Program-made: the position numbers and the translations under genes | Notes under the pieces: model-generated | The model's database searches: none | Told to the model about the DNA's origin: nothing | What the model saw: only the letters and a program-made list of their open reading frames with translations | In this document: piece by piece, positions 1 to 8,600 of the stretch | Position numbering within the stretch: the first letter of the stretch is position 1 | Layout of the letters: each line of letters begins with the position of its first letter | Source of the DNA: CALVUJ01 sp045119835 | GTDB lineage: Bacteria > Bacillota_I > Bacilli_A > RFN20 > DUOF01 | Direction: 5' to 3' | Assembly: GCA_045119835.1 (NCBI GenBank) | Contig: JBGVED010000036.1 | Location: forward strand, 1-12,416 | Length of the DNA stretch: 12,416 bases

Positions 1-1
1 T

Positions 2-1561
2 TTAGAAAATACAGAATTCACATGGACAATAACAGAAGATGTGTATTTATATCCTGTTTGGGAACCGAAAACCTATAAAATAGCAATTAATGACTATATA
101 ACGGGAAATAAAATACGCGTTTCATTTATTAGTGAAGGAAAATTAGTTGAAACAGGTGAAATTACTCAATCTAACGCATTAAAATATCCAAAACATATAC
201 CATTTAAAGAAGGCTATCTATTTACAGGATGGTACATCGATAAAGAATGCACACAATTATTTGACTTTTCTTCATATTTAGAAAACGACATTAATCTATA
301 TGCGGGATTTATTTACAATAACAATTTACCAACTCATGATTTTAATAATAATTATTTGCCATTAGAAGATGGAAAAACAACAGTAGAAAAATTTTTCTAT
401 GGTTTAGAAAATATGGAAATGACAATTTCAATAATAGGAAATAATACTAGTTATGGATATTCTTTAGAAATACACGATATCACACAAAATTTGATGTTGG
501 GAAAAGTTACAATGAATTGTGAAACATATTATCGTTGTTCAGATACCTATGTAACAAAAAAAATAAATTTTAACGTAACAAAAGATCATATATATAAAAT
601 TTATGCAATTAGCGAGAGTATGGTAGTGCATAGTGAAAAAGCTTGGAAAATAGAAGAAACATTTTATTATCCTATAATATCAACACAAAAAATTCATCTT
701 GATGATAATGGGCCCCTAATAAAAGAAGTTACCTTCGATTCTAATTTTACACTACCTTCTCCTTATATCTATTATGGCGATAGTTTAAGATATTATTATT
801 ACAACGAAAATAATGAAAAAGTATATTTGACCAATAGTGATGGTGAAAGTTTAAAAAAATATGATATACCTAAAGATATAACCGTATATTTAGATAATGT
901 ATCTTCTAAGATAACTTATGTCTTAAATGGAGGAATAAATAACGAAAATAACAAAACTAAGTTTGATGATTTTGAAATAGTAACTTTATATGCTCCTACT
1001 CAAGAACATTATGAATTTTTAGGTTGGTATGAAAATAGAGATTTCATTGGTGAACCAGTAAATTTTGTGTCAGGATATAGTAAAACATTATATGCAAGAT
1101 GGAAAGGTTTAGAGGGATTTAAAATTGATGCATACCAAAACTATGCTACTATCACACAATATACTGGAACAGCAGAAATTTTATATATTCCTAAATATTA
1201 TAACGGAGTAGAAATCACTCATATAGGTGTTGGAGCATTTGATAAAAATACTACAATAAAAGAACTTCATATTCCAGAAACAATTGAAGAAATTCCTGAC
1301 CCATATTATACTTATGATGTAGAATTCCCTTTAGGAATTAGAGTTTATATAGACAGCAAATATATAATTGATGATATATTAAAAACTAGCGCAACATGGT
1401 GGAACAACATTTGCGGAGGAATGTTAGTAGCAGCTAATGAAATTTACTTGCTATCATCATATCCCCAATCATTACAAGACAATCTAGCTGCTAATAAATT
1501 TTCATATACTGAAACAATAGAAAAAGATGGTAAACTATACCATAAATTTGTAAAACAATAG
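2..1561 (+). CDS. Partial surface protein with InlB-like B-repeats and BspA-type leucine-rich repeat (5' end missing)
   Basis: The frame is open to the left edge, so the gene starts outside the window; 519 residues are visible. The first ~22 end a B-repeat (a W-T-I-T-E-D-V-Y-L-Y run, then W-E-P). A second Listeria-Bacteroides type repeat spans about residues 37-103, with the diagnostic GY-x-F-x-GWY signature, and a third about 301-368 (FLGWYENRDF, then LYARW). Between them lies a ~190-residue beta-rich region I do not recognise. Residues ~374-432 resemble one BspA/LRR_5 unit (IPKYYNGVEITHIGVGAF, IPETIEEIP). These modules are typical of secreted adhesins or surface proteins of gut Firmicutes. 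The C-terminus (KLYHKFVKQ) has no LPXTG motif, hydrophobic tail or charged anchor, so attachment must lie in the missing N-terminal part or the protein is released. Its stop codon overlaps the ribosome-binding site of the next gene, suggesting co-transcription. Function and ligand unknown. Confidence 0.85.
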   Translation, partial: LENTEFTWTITEDVYLYPVWEPKTYKIAINDYITGNKIRVSFISEGKLVETGEITQSNALKYPKHIPFKEGYLFTGWYIDKECTQLFDFSSYLENDINLYAGFIYNNNLPTHDFNNNYLPLEDGKTTVEKFFYGLENMEMTISIIGNNTSYGYSLEIHDITQNLMLGKVTMNCETYYRCSDTYVTKKINFNVTKDHIYKIYAISESMVVHSEKAWKIEETFYYPIISTQKIHLDDNGPLIKEVTFDSNFTLPSPYIYYGDSLRYYYYNENNEKVYLTNSDGESLKKYDIPKDITVYLDNVSSKITYVLNGGINNENNKTKFDDFEIVTLYAPTQEHYEFLGWYENRDFIGEPVNFVSGYSKTLYARWKGLEGFKIDAYQNYATITQYTGTAEILYIPKYYNGVEITHIGVGAFDKNTTIKELHIPETIEEIPDPYYTYDVEFPLGIRVYIDSKYIIDDILKTSATWWNNICGGMLVAANEIYLLSSYPQSLQDNLAANKFSYTETIEKDGKLYHKFVKQ

Positions 1562-1572
1562 GAGGTGTTTTT

Positions 1573-2040
1573 ATGCAAATAGTAATTAATAATGAGCAAA
1601 CAAATAATAAAGATTTAGAATATGAAGAAGGATTTTGGACTGGTAAAAAAACAATAAAATATAACGGAATTACATTAAATAAAGTAAAAAGGAATGTATA
1701 CGAATATAATGAAGGAGAAACAAAAGAGCTATTTCAAATTAAAGGGAATCAAGTACTAGGAATAACTATAGAAATGTTTGGAAATAGTGTTGAACTACTA
1801 AGAAAATTGAAAAATTATGAAATGTTTCTATCTATTTTAATACTTATTCCATGCTTGCTTTTTGGAGCAGTTGGAGGAGGAATTGGTGGAGTATTAACCT
1901 TCACAAACTTAACACTTATAAGAAATTTTGAAAAAACATCTTTAAAAATTATTGTTTCACTTCAGTTTTTCTTACTAGGAATATTATTAAGTTATATTAT
2001 TGCTTGTCTTGTTTTAAAAATGGTTATGCCATTCATGTAA
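1573..2040 (+). CDS. Uncharacterised 155-residue membrane protein with two C-terminal helices
   Basis: I do not recognise a named family. A strong SD, GGAGGTG (1561-1567), lies 5 nt before the ATG and overlaps the stop of the upstream surface-protein gene, so the two are probably one transcript. Residues 1-80 are soluble, with a short beta-rich pattern (EEGFWTGKK at 18-26, then NGITLNKVKRNVYEY). This is followed by a hydrophobic segment at about 84-110 containing a glycine zipper (GAVGGGIGG) and a second helix at about 123-150. There is no N-terminal signal peptide, so both helices likely form a hairpin in the membrane with the N-domain cytoplasmic. It might help secrete or retain the neighbouring surface protein, but only proximity supports this. 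No clear terminator follows before the spoIVB leader. Confidence 0.75.
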   Translation: MQIVINNEQTNNKDLEYEEGFWTGKKTIKYNGITLNKVKRNVYEYNEGETKELFQIKGNQVLGITIEMFGNSVELLRKLKNYEMFLSILILIPCLLFGAVGGGIGGVLTFTNLTLIRNFEKTSLKIIVSLQFFLLGILLSYIIACLVLKMVMPFM

Positions 2041-2134
2041 ACAATAAATATATAAAATAACAATTTTTGTTAAGTAAATAAATGTAAGTTTTAAAAATAA
2101 ATAAAGGTTAAAAATAATTGTGTAATCTTGCTTA
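2041..2134. other. AT-rich intergenic stretch upstream of spoIVB
   Basis: This short gap contains no gene. The only inverted repeat I see is a 5-bp stem (AACAA/TTGTT, near 2059-2071) without a following T-run, too weak to call a terminator for the upstream pair. spoIVB should have a forespore (sigma-F or sigma-G) promoter here, but no pair of boxes matches either consensus convincingly. Confidence 0.4.
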
Positions 2135-2150
2135 TCCTTTTTTGAAAGGA
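2135..2150 (+). promoter_or_regulatory. Hairpin masking the spoIVB Shine-Dalgarno
   Basis: TCCTTT (2135-2140), loop TTTG, AAAGGA (2145-2150) form a perfect 6-bp stem. The 3' arm is the core of the spoIVB ribosome-binding site (AAAGGAG, 2145-2151). Folded RNA would hide the site from ribosomes. No T-run follows, so it is not a terminator. The complementarity is seen directly; a regulatory role is inference. The SD also decides the start: it lies 6 nt before the ATG at 2158 but only 3 nt before the one at 2155. Confidence 0.5.
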
Positions 2151-2157
2151 GAATATG

Positions 2158-3174
2158 ATGCCAAAAAGAAGTGGATTACTTACATTATTGTTAACCTTTT
2201 TTTTGTCTGTTGTAAGTCCAAGTGTTTTGCTTGCTAAAGAATTAGTTATAGGAGGTCAAAACATAGGAATTGAACTAAAAAGCAACGGATTATTGATATC
2301 AGGTACATATGATGTAAAAACAAAAAACAAAACATATAACCCTAAAAGCGACAGTGATTTAAAAAAAGGTGATTTAATTATCAGTATACAAGGAAATAGC
2401 GTTAATTCATTAAATGATCTTGTTACTATTTTAAAAGAAAAATATGCTGATAAAGATAGTGCCAGTATTGAAATTTTAAGAGATGGAATTAAACAAACCA
2501 AAACATTAAAACTTATAAGAGATGAATATGGAAATATTAAAACTGGTTTATTTATTAAAGAAAGATTATTAGGAATAGGCACAATCACTTATTATGATAA
2601 AGAAAATGGCACATATGGCGCTTTAGGGCATGAGATGAATGATGCTAGTTATAGCCCGAGCATTGATTTATCTTTTGGAACTATTTACTCTAGTGATGTA
2701 ACATTAATTAGAAAAAGTAAAGATGGTAAACCAGGAGAAAAAATAGCATCCATAAATGAAGAAGAAATACTAGGAGAAGTAGAGAAAAACAATCAATATG
2801 GAATTTATGGTAAGTATAGTGTTAATGTAGATGATTATGTTACACTAGAGATTGGTAAAAAAGATGACGTTAAACTTGGAAAAGCTCAAATATGGACAGT
2901 TATCCATGATGATAAAGTAGAAAAATTTGATATAGAGATAGTGAGCTTAAAAAAACAAGATAAACAAAATGTAAAAGGTATTTCTTTTAAAGTAGTAGAC
3001 AAGAGGCTTTTAAATATAACAAATGGCATTGTAGCGGGAATGAGCGGTTCTCCTATTATTCAGGATAATAAAATTATCGGTGCTGTAACTCATGTATTAG
3101 TAGATAAAGTAGATTATGGATATGGTATTTTTATTGAATGGATGCTAGAGGAATCAAATGAATTAAGTAGTTAA
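2158..3174 (+). CDS. spoIVB: SpoIVB signalling serine peptidase (family S55)
   Basis: SpoIVB is made in the forespore, secreted into the intermembrane space, and cleaves SpoIVFA so that SpoIVFB can process pro-sigma-K. The 338-residue protein has an N-terminal hydrophobic segment (about 6-26), a PDZ domain (about 35-120, including LKKGDLIISIQGN), and a C-terminal S55 peptidase domain. His158 sits in GALGHE and Ser296 in GMSGSPII; Asp281 lies 15 residues before the serine, matching the Asp-Ser spacing I recall for the Bacillus subtilis triad. The ending AVTHV...YGYGIFIEWML is characteristic of the family. It is shorter than the ~426-residue B. subtilis protein, mostly between the membrane segment and the PDZ domain. 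All catalytic motifs are intact, so it should be active. It stands alone between a leader hairpin and a strong terminator; the usual recN and spo0A neighbours are absent. ATG 2158 was preferred to 2155 on SD spacing. Confidence 0.95.
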   Translation: MPKRSGLLTLLLTFFLSVVSPSVLLAKELVIGGQNIGIELKSNGLLISGTYDVKTKNKTYNPKSDSDLKKGDLIISIQGNSVNSLNDLVTILKEKYADKDSASIEILRDGIKQTKTLKLIRDEYGNIKTGLFIKERLLGIGTITYYDKENGTYGALGHEMNDASYSPSIDLSFGTIYSSDVTLIRKSKDGKPGEKIASINEEEILGEVEKNNQYGIYGKYSVNVDDYVTLEIGKKDDVKLGKAQIWTVIHDDKVEKFDIEIVSLKKQDKQNVKGISFKVVDKRLLNITNGIVAGMSGSPIIQDNKIIGAVTHVLVDKVDYGYGIFIEWMLEESNELSS

Positions 3175-3179
3175 CACAT

Positions 3180-3223
3180 AAGAACTAAGAACTCTTTATA
3201 TAAAGATTTTTTAGTTCTTTTTT
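3180..3223 (+). terminator. Intrinsic terminator after spoIVB
   Basis: AAGAACTAA (3180-3188) pairs with TTAGTTCTT (3211-3219), and the inner part CTTTA/TAAAG (3194-3205) continues the same symmetrical hairpin about a centre at 3199/3200; a few central positions are G-U or mismatched. A six-T run (3218-3223) ends it. It begins 5 nt after the spoIVB stop and separates spoIVB from addAB. Confidence 0.9.
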
Positions 3224-3268
3224 AATAAAAAAAATGACAAACATGCCCTATGTATTAATAACATTATT

Positions 3269-3277
3269 TGTTATAAT
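3269..3277 (+). promoter_or_regulatory. Candidate extended -10 promoter for addBA
   Basis: TGTTATAAT is a perfect extended -10 element located after the spoIVB terminator. No good -35 box lies 16-18 nt upstream (the region reads about TATGTA), which extended -10 promoters tolerate. Transcription would start near 3284, leaving only about 10 nt before the chosen addB ATG. That is short, and chance matches are frequent in such AT-rich DNA, so the call is tentative. Confidence 0.4.
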
Positions 3278-3283
3278 TAGTGC

Positions 3284-3290
3284 AGGTGAT
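3284..3290 (+). promoter_or_regulatory. Ribosome-binding site deciding the addB start
   Basis: AGGTGAT matches the anti-SD of 16S rRNA, with the AGG 7 nt before the ATG at 3294. The in-frame ATG at 3234 has only an A-run upstream and would add 20 hydrophobic residues beginning 10 nt past the terminator T-run, so it was rejected. Confidence 0.75.
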
Positions 3291-3293
3291 GTT

Positions 3294-5636
3294 ATGTATA
3301 AACAATATATAAAAGACAATACTTGCTTTATAGTACCAAATAGTATAAAAAAAGACATGCTACTATATATTTCTAATAACAAATTACTAGTAGATATTTG
3401 TTTTTATACTATAGAAGAAGTTAAGAAAAACATTTTCTTTGATTATGATGAAAAATCAATCTATTCACTAATGAAGCAATACAATTTGAAATATAGCGAT
3501 GCTTTATTAATAATAAAAAACATGATTTACATAAGTGATGTTAACGTAAATAATGAAAAATACGTTGATTTAAAAGAAAAAAAAGACTATCTAGATCAAA
3601 ATAAATTACTTACTTATAATTCCAATTTTTTATCTTATTTAAAAAGTAAAAATATTGTAACTACATATAGTAAAACTAATTTCATTAACGATAAAATTTT
3701 ATCTTTATTTGATAACATAACATATCTTGAAAATAAAAATGATGATTTAAAAACAATCTATGAATTTAACTTTATTGAAGATGAAGTAGAATTTGTAGCA
3801 TACAACATAGCCTCTTTATTAGATAAAGGAATAGATATTAATAAAATTAAACTAGTAAATGTTAGTGACGAATATAAAGGAATTATAAATAAAATATTTG
3901 CATTTTATAATTTGCCAATAAATTTAAAAGATAAAGAATCTTTATATGATACTAATATAATTAAAGATTTTTTAATTATGTTAAAAAATAGTAATACTTT
4001 AGAAGAATCTTTAAATTCATTTAAAGAAAAATATGATATTAATAATCCAAAACATCTTGAATTTTATAATAAAATAATTGAAGTTTTAAATAAATATTAT
4101 TTTTTAGATGACTATTCAAGTAATATAGAATTAATAATAAATGGATTTAAAAATTCTTTTGTGAAACAAGAAAAATTAGCTAATTGCATTGATTGCATAA
4201 ACATGGAAGAAGTTTTAAACCAAGACAACTATTATTTTTTAATAGGTTTTAATAATAAGTTCCCATCATTCTATAAAGATGAAGATTATTTAAGTGACGA
4301 ATTAAAGCTCTCTATTGGCTTCTCTAGTAGTAATCTTATAAATAAAAACATTAAAAAGTATTATACAAACAAAATAAATAACATTAAAAATATTACTATA
4401 ACTTACAAATTAAAAGACTACTTTAATTCATATTTAGTAAGCAGTTTAAAAGATGAAATAAACGCTAATTTAATTAAAAATCCTATAATAAATAATACAA
4501 TCTCTTATTCTATTAAATTCGATAAAATAAAATTATCTAAATCATTAGATGATTTCTACAAATATTCATATAAAAGTAGCAATTTAAATGCTTTATACAA
4601 TACTTACAATAAAGGAAACTATGATACGTATGATAATAAATTTAAAGGAATAGATAAGAAAGAATTCTTAAAACTAAATGATGATAAAATTAGTTTATCT
4701 TACTCTAGTTTAAATAACTTTTATCAATGTCATTTTAAATATTATTTAGACAACATTTTAAAAGAAAATGAAGATACTTTTCAAACCTATATAGGTAAAC
4801 TTTATCATCATGTATTATCAAAAATATATAATGATGATTTTGATTTAGAAAAAGAATACAATGAATATCTAAAAAAAAGAAACATTAGCAGTAAAGAAGA
4901 AGTGCTTTTAATAAAATTAAAACAAAAATTAATAAAAGACGTAGAAATTTTAAAAAATTTAATAGATAGAAGCGATTTTAAAACAACAAAAAAAGAATGC
5001 GAACATTATATTGAAATAAATATAGATGAAGATCCAAATCTTGTCTTAAAAGGAGTTATAGATAAAATCTCAGTTTATATTGATGAAAAAGAAAATAAAA
5101 AATACGCTTACGTAACAGATTACAAAACAGGAAAACCTAAAATAAATTTCAAACATTTAAATGAAGGACTAGATATGCAACTAGCTATTTATATGTATTT
5201 AATGAATAACAGTAGTACTTATAAAGATTATTTTTTAGTAGGTTGTTATTTACAAAAAATATTAGATGATGATTTAACTAAAGAAGAATTAAAGTTAGAA
5301 GGTTACACATACAACGATTTAAATACAATAAATAAAATGGATAAAAATTATTTTGATAAATCATTTATTAAAGGAGTTAAACTTAAAAAAGATGGTACAT
5401 TAAGTGCTAGTGATAAACTGTTTAATGAAGAATATTATAACGAGATAATAACTACAGTAGATCAAAAAATACATGAAGCAATAAATACAATAAAAGAAAG
5501 CGATTTTAAAATAAATCCTAAAATTGTCGGAGGAAAAAACGTTTCCTGTACATTTTGTAAATACAAAGATATTTGCTATAAAAAATATAAAGATATAGTT
5601 GTTATATCACAAGAAGAAGGTGAAGAAGATGAGTAG
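3294..5636 (+). CDS. addB: AddB-like subunit of the AddAB helicase-nuclease
   Basis: AddB partners AddA in resecting double-strand breaks; its RecB-type nuclease cuts one strand. The 780-residue protein ends in a PD-(D/E)XK nuclease: His505 in GKLYHHVL, Asp590 in GVIDK, Asp609-Tyr610-Lys611 in DYKTGKP, and Gln629 in MQLAIY. Cys479 (FYQCHFKYYL) with Cys752, Cys755 and Cys761 (C-x2-C-x5-C) forms the iron-sulphur staple typical of AddB. The N-terminal two thirds aligns only loosely with an inactivated helicase fold. It is far shorter than the ~1166-residue B. subtilis protein, and the N-terminus (FIVPNSIKKDML) has no Walker A where classical AddB has GRSGSGK-type residues. The stop lies inside the first codons of addA (8-nt overlap), so the two are translationally coupled. 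The nuclease assignment is firm; the AddB name also rests on the Cys pattern and the neighbour. Confidence 0.9.
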   Translation: MYKQYIKDNTCFIVPNSIKKDMLLYISNNKLLVDICFYTIEEVKKNIFFDYDEKSIYSLMKQYNLKYSDALLIIKNMIYISDVNVNNEKYVDLKEKKDYLDQNKLLTYNSNFLSYLKSKNIVTTYSKTNFINDKILSLFDNITYLENKNDDLKTIYEFNFIEDEVEFVAYNIASLLDKGIDINKIKLVNVSDEYKGIINKIFAFYNLPINLKDKESLYDTNIIKDFLIMLKNSNTLEESLNSFKEKYDINNPKHLEFYNKIIEVLNKYYFLDDYSSNIELIINGFKNSFVKQEKLANCIDCINMEEVLNQDNYYFLIGFNNKFPSFYKDEDYLSDELKLSIGFSSSNLINKNIKKYYTNKINNIKNITITYKLKDYFNSYLVSSLKDEINANLIKNPIINNTISYSIKFDKIKLSKSLDDFYKYSYKSSNLNALYNTYNKGNYDTYDNKFKGIDKKEFLKLNDDKISLSYSSLNNFYQCHFKYYLDNILKENEDTFQTYIGKLYHHVLSKIYNDDFDLEKEYNEYLKKRNISSKEEVLLIKLKQKLIKDVEILKNLIDRSDFKTTKKECEHYIEINIDEDPNLVLKGVIDKISVYIDEKENKKYAYVTDYKTGKPKINFKHLNEGLDMQLAIYMYLMNNSSTYKDYFLVGCYLQKILDDDLTKEELKLEGYTYNDLNTINKMDKNYFDKSFIKGVKLKKDGTLSASDKLFNEEYYNEIITTVDQKIHEAINTIKESDFKINPKIVGGKNVSCTFCKYKDICYKKYKDIVVISQEEGEEDE

Positions 5637-8600
5637 AAGTTGGACAGATGAGCAAAAACAAGCTATAGGAGAAAAAAATGAACCTTTACAAAATATATTA
5701 GTAAGTGCAGGAGCTGGAAGTGGTAAAACTGCTGTTTTAACAGAAAGAGTAATAAGAATATTAAAAGATCATATTGATATAAATAAATTATTAGTTCTTA
5801 CCTTTACTAATGCCGCTGCTGCAGAAATGAAGGAAAGAATAGGAAAAGCAATAAAATCCTACCCTGAATTAAAAGAACAATCAGACTTATTAGACAGTGC
5901 CTACATTACAACATTTGATAGTTATGCTCTCTCTCTAGTAAAAAAATATCACTACTTGCTAGGAATATCTAGTAATGTAAAAATCGTAAATGATGCGGCT
6001 TTAAAATTAGAAAAATATAAAATAATAGATGAAGTAATGGAAGAAAAATATAATAATAAAAAAGAAGAATTTGTGACACTTATAAATAAATTCTGCTTAA
6101 AAGATGATGATGATTTTAAAGAATTAATCTATGAAATAAATGAAAAATTTGAATTAATAATAGATAAAGATGCGTTCATACAAAACTATCATACATACTT
6201 AAGCGATTTAAGAATAAACAAGATATGGAATGACTATCATAAATTAATAATGGAAAAACTAGCTATTTTTAGAAACTTATATGATGAAATAGAAGCAACC
6301 CTAGAAAGTAAAGAAGATGAAGTTTTATTTGAAAAATTTCAAGCTGCTCTAGAGCCATTAATATATAGTGATGACTTTGATACAATCGCTAGTAACATTA
6401 ACTATAATGGAAGAAACTTTACAAGTTCTAAAAACATAAATGAAACATTTATTAACAACAAAAAGAAAATGAATGAATTAAAAGAAGAAATAAAATCTTT
6501 AATTGAATTAGATAGTAAAGAACAAATAATAAAATCATTAAAAGAAAACTTCGCTTTTGAAAAAGAAATCATAGATATAATAGATAAAGTAAATAAAAAA
6601 GTATCAGATTTAAAAAGAGAAAAAGAAATGTTTGAATTCATGGATATTGCTAAAAAAGCCATAGAATTATTAGAAAATAACGAATCCATAAAAGAAGAAA
6701 TAAAAAACAACATCTATGAAATAATGCTAGATGAATACCAAGATACAAGCGATATACAAGAAAAATTAATATCTCTTATTTCTAAAAATAATGTCTATAT
6801 GGTAGGGGATATAAAACAATCTATATACAGATTTAGAAATGCAAATCCAAAAAACTTTTCTGACAAATACGATAACTATGATGACTATAAAAAAGGAATA
6901 GTTAGTGAAAAAGGAAGCTTAATAAAACTTATGAAAAACTTCAGATCAAGAGAAGAAGTTCTAGAAGACATAAACATATTATTTAATGAGATAATGAGTG
7001 AGGAAACAGGAATAAACTATAGTAAAGGACATAAATTTATTCATGGTAATAAAAAATATAATGACAATATTTTCAAAGAACAATCAAATAATCTAGAAAT
7101 TTACAATTACACTAGAGAAAAAGATTCATTATTTTCAAATGATGAAATAGAAGCCTTCCTTATAGCTGAAGATATAAAAAATAAAATAAATAACGGATAT
7201 ATGGTTTACGATAAAGATAACGATGTTCAAAGGAAACTAGAATATGGTGATATCACTATCTTAATTGATAGAAAAGAACCATTTGATACTTATTTAAAAG
7301 TATTTCAATATCTAGGAATACCTATGAGTTCATATAAAAACAATAATCTTACTTTAAGCGACGAACTTTTATGTTTTAAAAACATTTATAAATTAATTTT
7401 AAACTATAAAAATAAGACTTTTAAAGAAGAATTTAGACACTCTTTTATGTCTGTAGCAAGAAGCTTCTTATTTGAATATGAAGATAACTATATATTTAAT
7501 ATCTTAAAAAATGAAGACTACTTAAATAACACTATTTATGATTCCTTAAAAGAAATTATTGAAAAAGCAGATTATTTATCTATTTCTTCAATTAACGACT
7601 TAATATTAGAAAAATTAGATGTTTTCTATAAAGTTAGCAAGTGTAAAGATATTGAAGATACAATGGCTATTCTTCACTATATAAGCGATTTAATAAAAGA
7701 TTTAAATAATTTAGGATATAACTTAGCAAATCTAGTACAATACTTTGACTCTGTAGTAGATAAAGACTTTAAAATAGAATTACCAATTAGAAAAAATACA
7801 ATGAATTCCGTAAAAATAATGACAATACATGGATCAAAAGGTTTAGAATTTAACATTTGTTATTTTGCAGGTTTTAACAAGAAATTCTCAGAATTTGATT
7901 CTAAAAAGAAGTTTATTTATGATGATGAATATGGACTTATCTTACCTTTATTCATTGAAAATGAAAAATACACTAATATAGCTAAATATTTATACTTTAA
8001 AAAATATTATAAAGAAGAAGTTGCAGAAAAAATAAGATTGTTGTATGTTGCTTTATCGCGTGCTAAAGAAAAAATGATAATAGTAGGAGATTTCTCAAAC
8101 AAAAAAAGTCAGAAAACTAAAATACAAGACTGCAGAAGTTTCTATGATTTAATAAAATATGCAGAGAATACTTTAAGTAATTATTTTGTAAATATTGATT
8201 TAGAAAATTACAACATAACAAATGCCTACAAGTTTGCTAACAGTATTAAAGCATTAAAAAACGAAAGTTCTCTTACAATAACAAACAAAGAAATTTCAAT
8301 ATATAATGAAATAATTGAGCAAACAAGTTTCTCTAAAAAACAAAATGAATTAATTACTGAAGAAATAGTAAATATTTTAAATAAGGGAACAAAATTACAT
8401 CACATCTTAGAAACAATGAATTTTAATAGAAACGAATTAAACAACTACTTACTAACTAAAGATGAAAAAAACATATTAGAAAACTTTCTAAATAGCGAAC
8501 TATTAAAAGATATAAATAAAGGTAAAATATATAAAGAATATGAATTTATATATCTAGATAATAATGAAGAAAAGCACGGAATAATAGATTTAATGATAGC

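Noticed and set aside
41..43. GTG as the start of the surface protein
   Set aside because: The upstream codons continue in frame to the window edge and encode a proper B-repeat end; no ribosome-binding site precedes the GTG.
2059..2071. AACAA/TTGTT inverted repeat as a terminator for the membrane-protein gene
   Set aside because: The stem is only 5 A/T-rich base pairs and no T-run follows.
2083..2112. Possible sigma-F promoter (GTAAG ... GGTTAAAAAT) for spoIVB
   Set aside because: Both boxes match poorly and the spacing is too long; indistinguishable from AT-rich background.
2256..2588. Open frame on the minus strand within spoIVB
   Set aside because: It is hydrophobic, low-complexity antisense of a certain gene, with no ribosome-binding site or family features.
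3234..3293. Earlier ATG for addB adding a hydrophobic 20-residue leader
   Set aside because: No SD, it abuts the spoIVB terminator, and a cytoplasmic nuclease subunit should not carry a signal-like leader.
5599..5628. TTG start for addA ten codons upstream
   Set aside because: The ATG at 5629 has a well-placed SD and begins right before the family's conserved SWTDEQKQAI segment.
6402..6713. Open frame on the minus strand within addA
   Set aside because: Ser/Phe/Ile-rich antisense of a Lys/Glu-rich coiled region of addA; no independent support.
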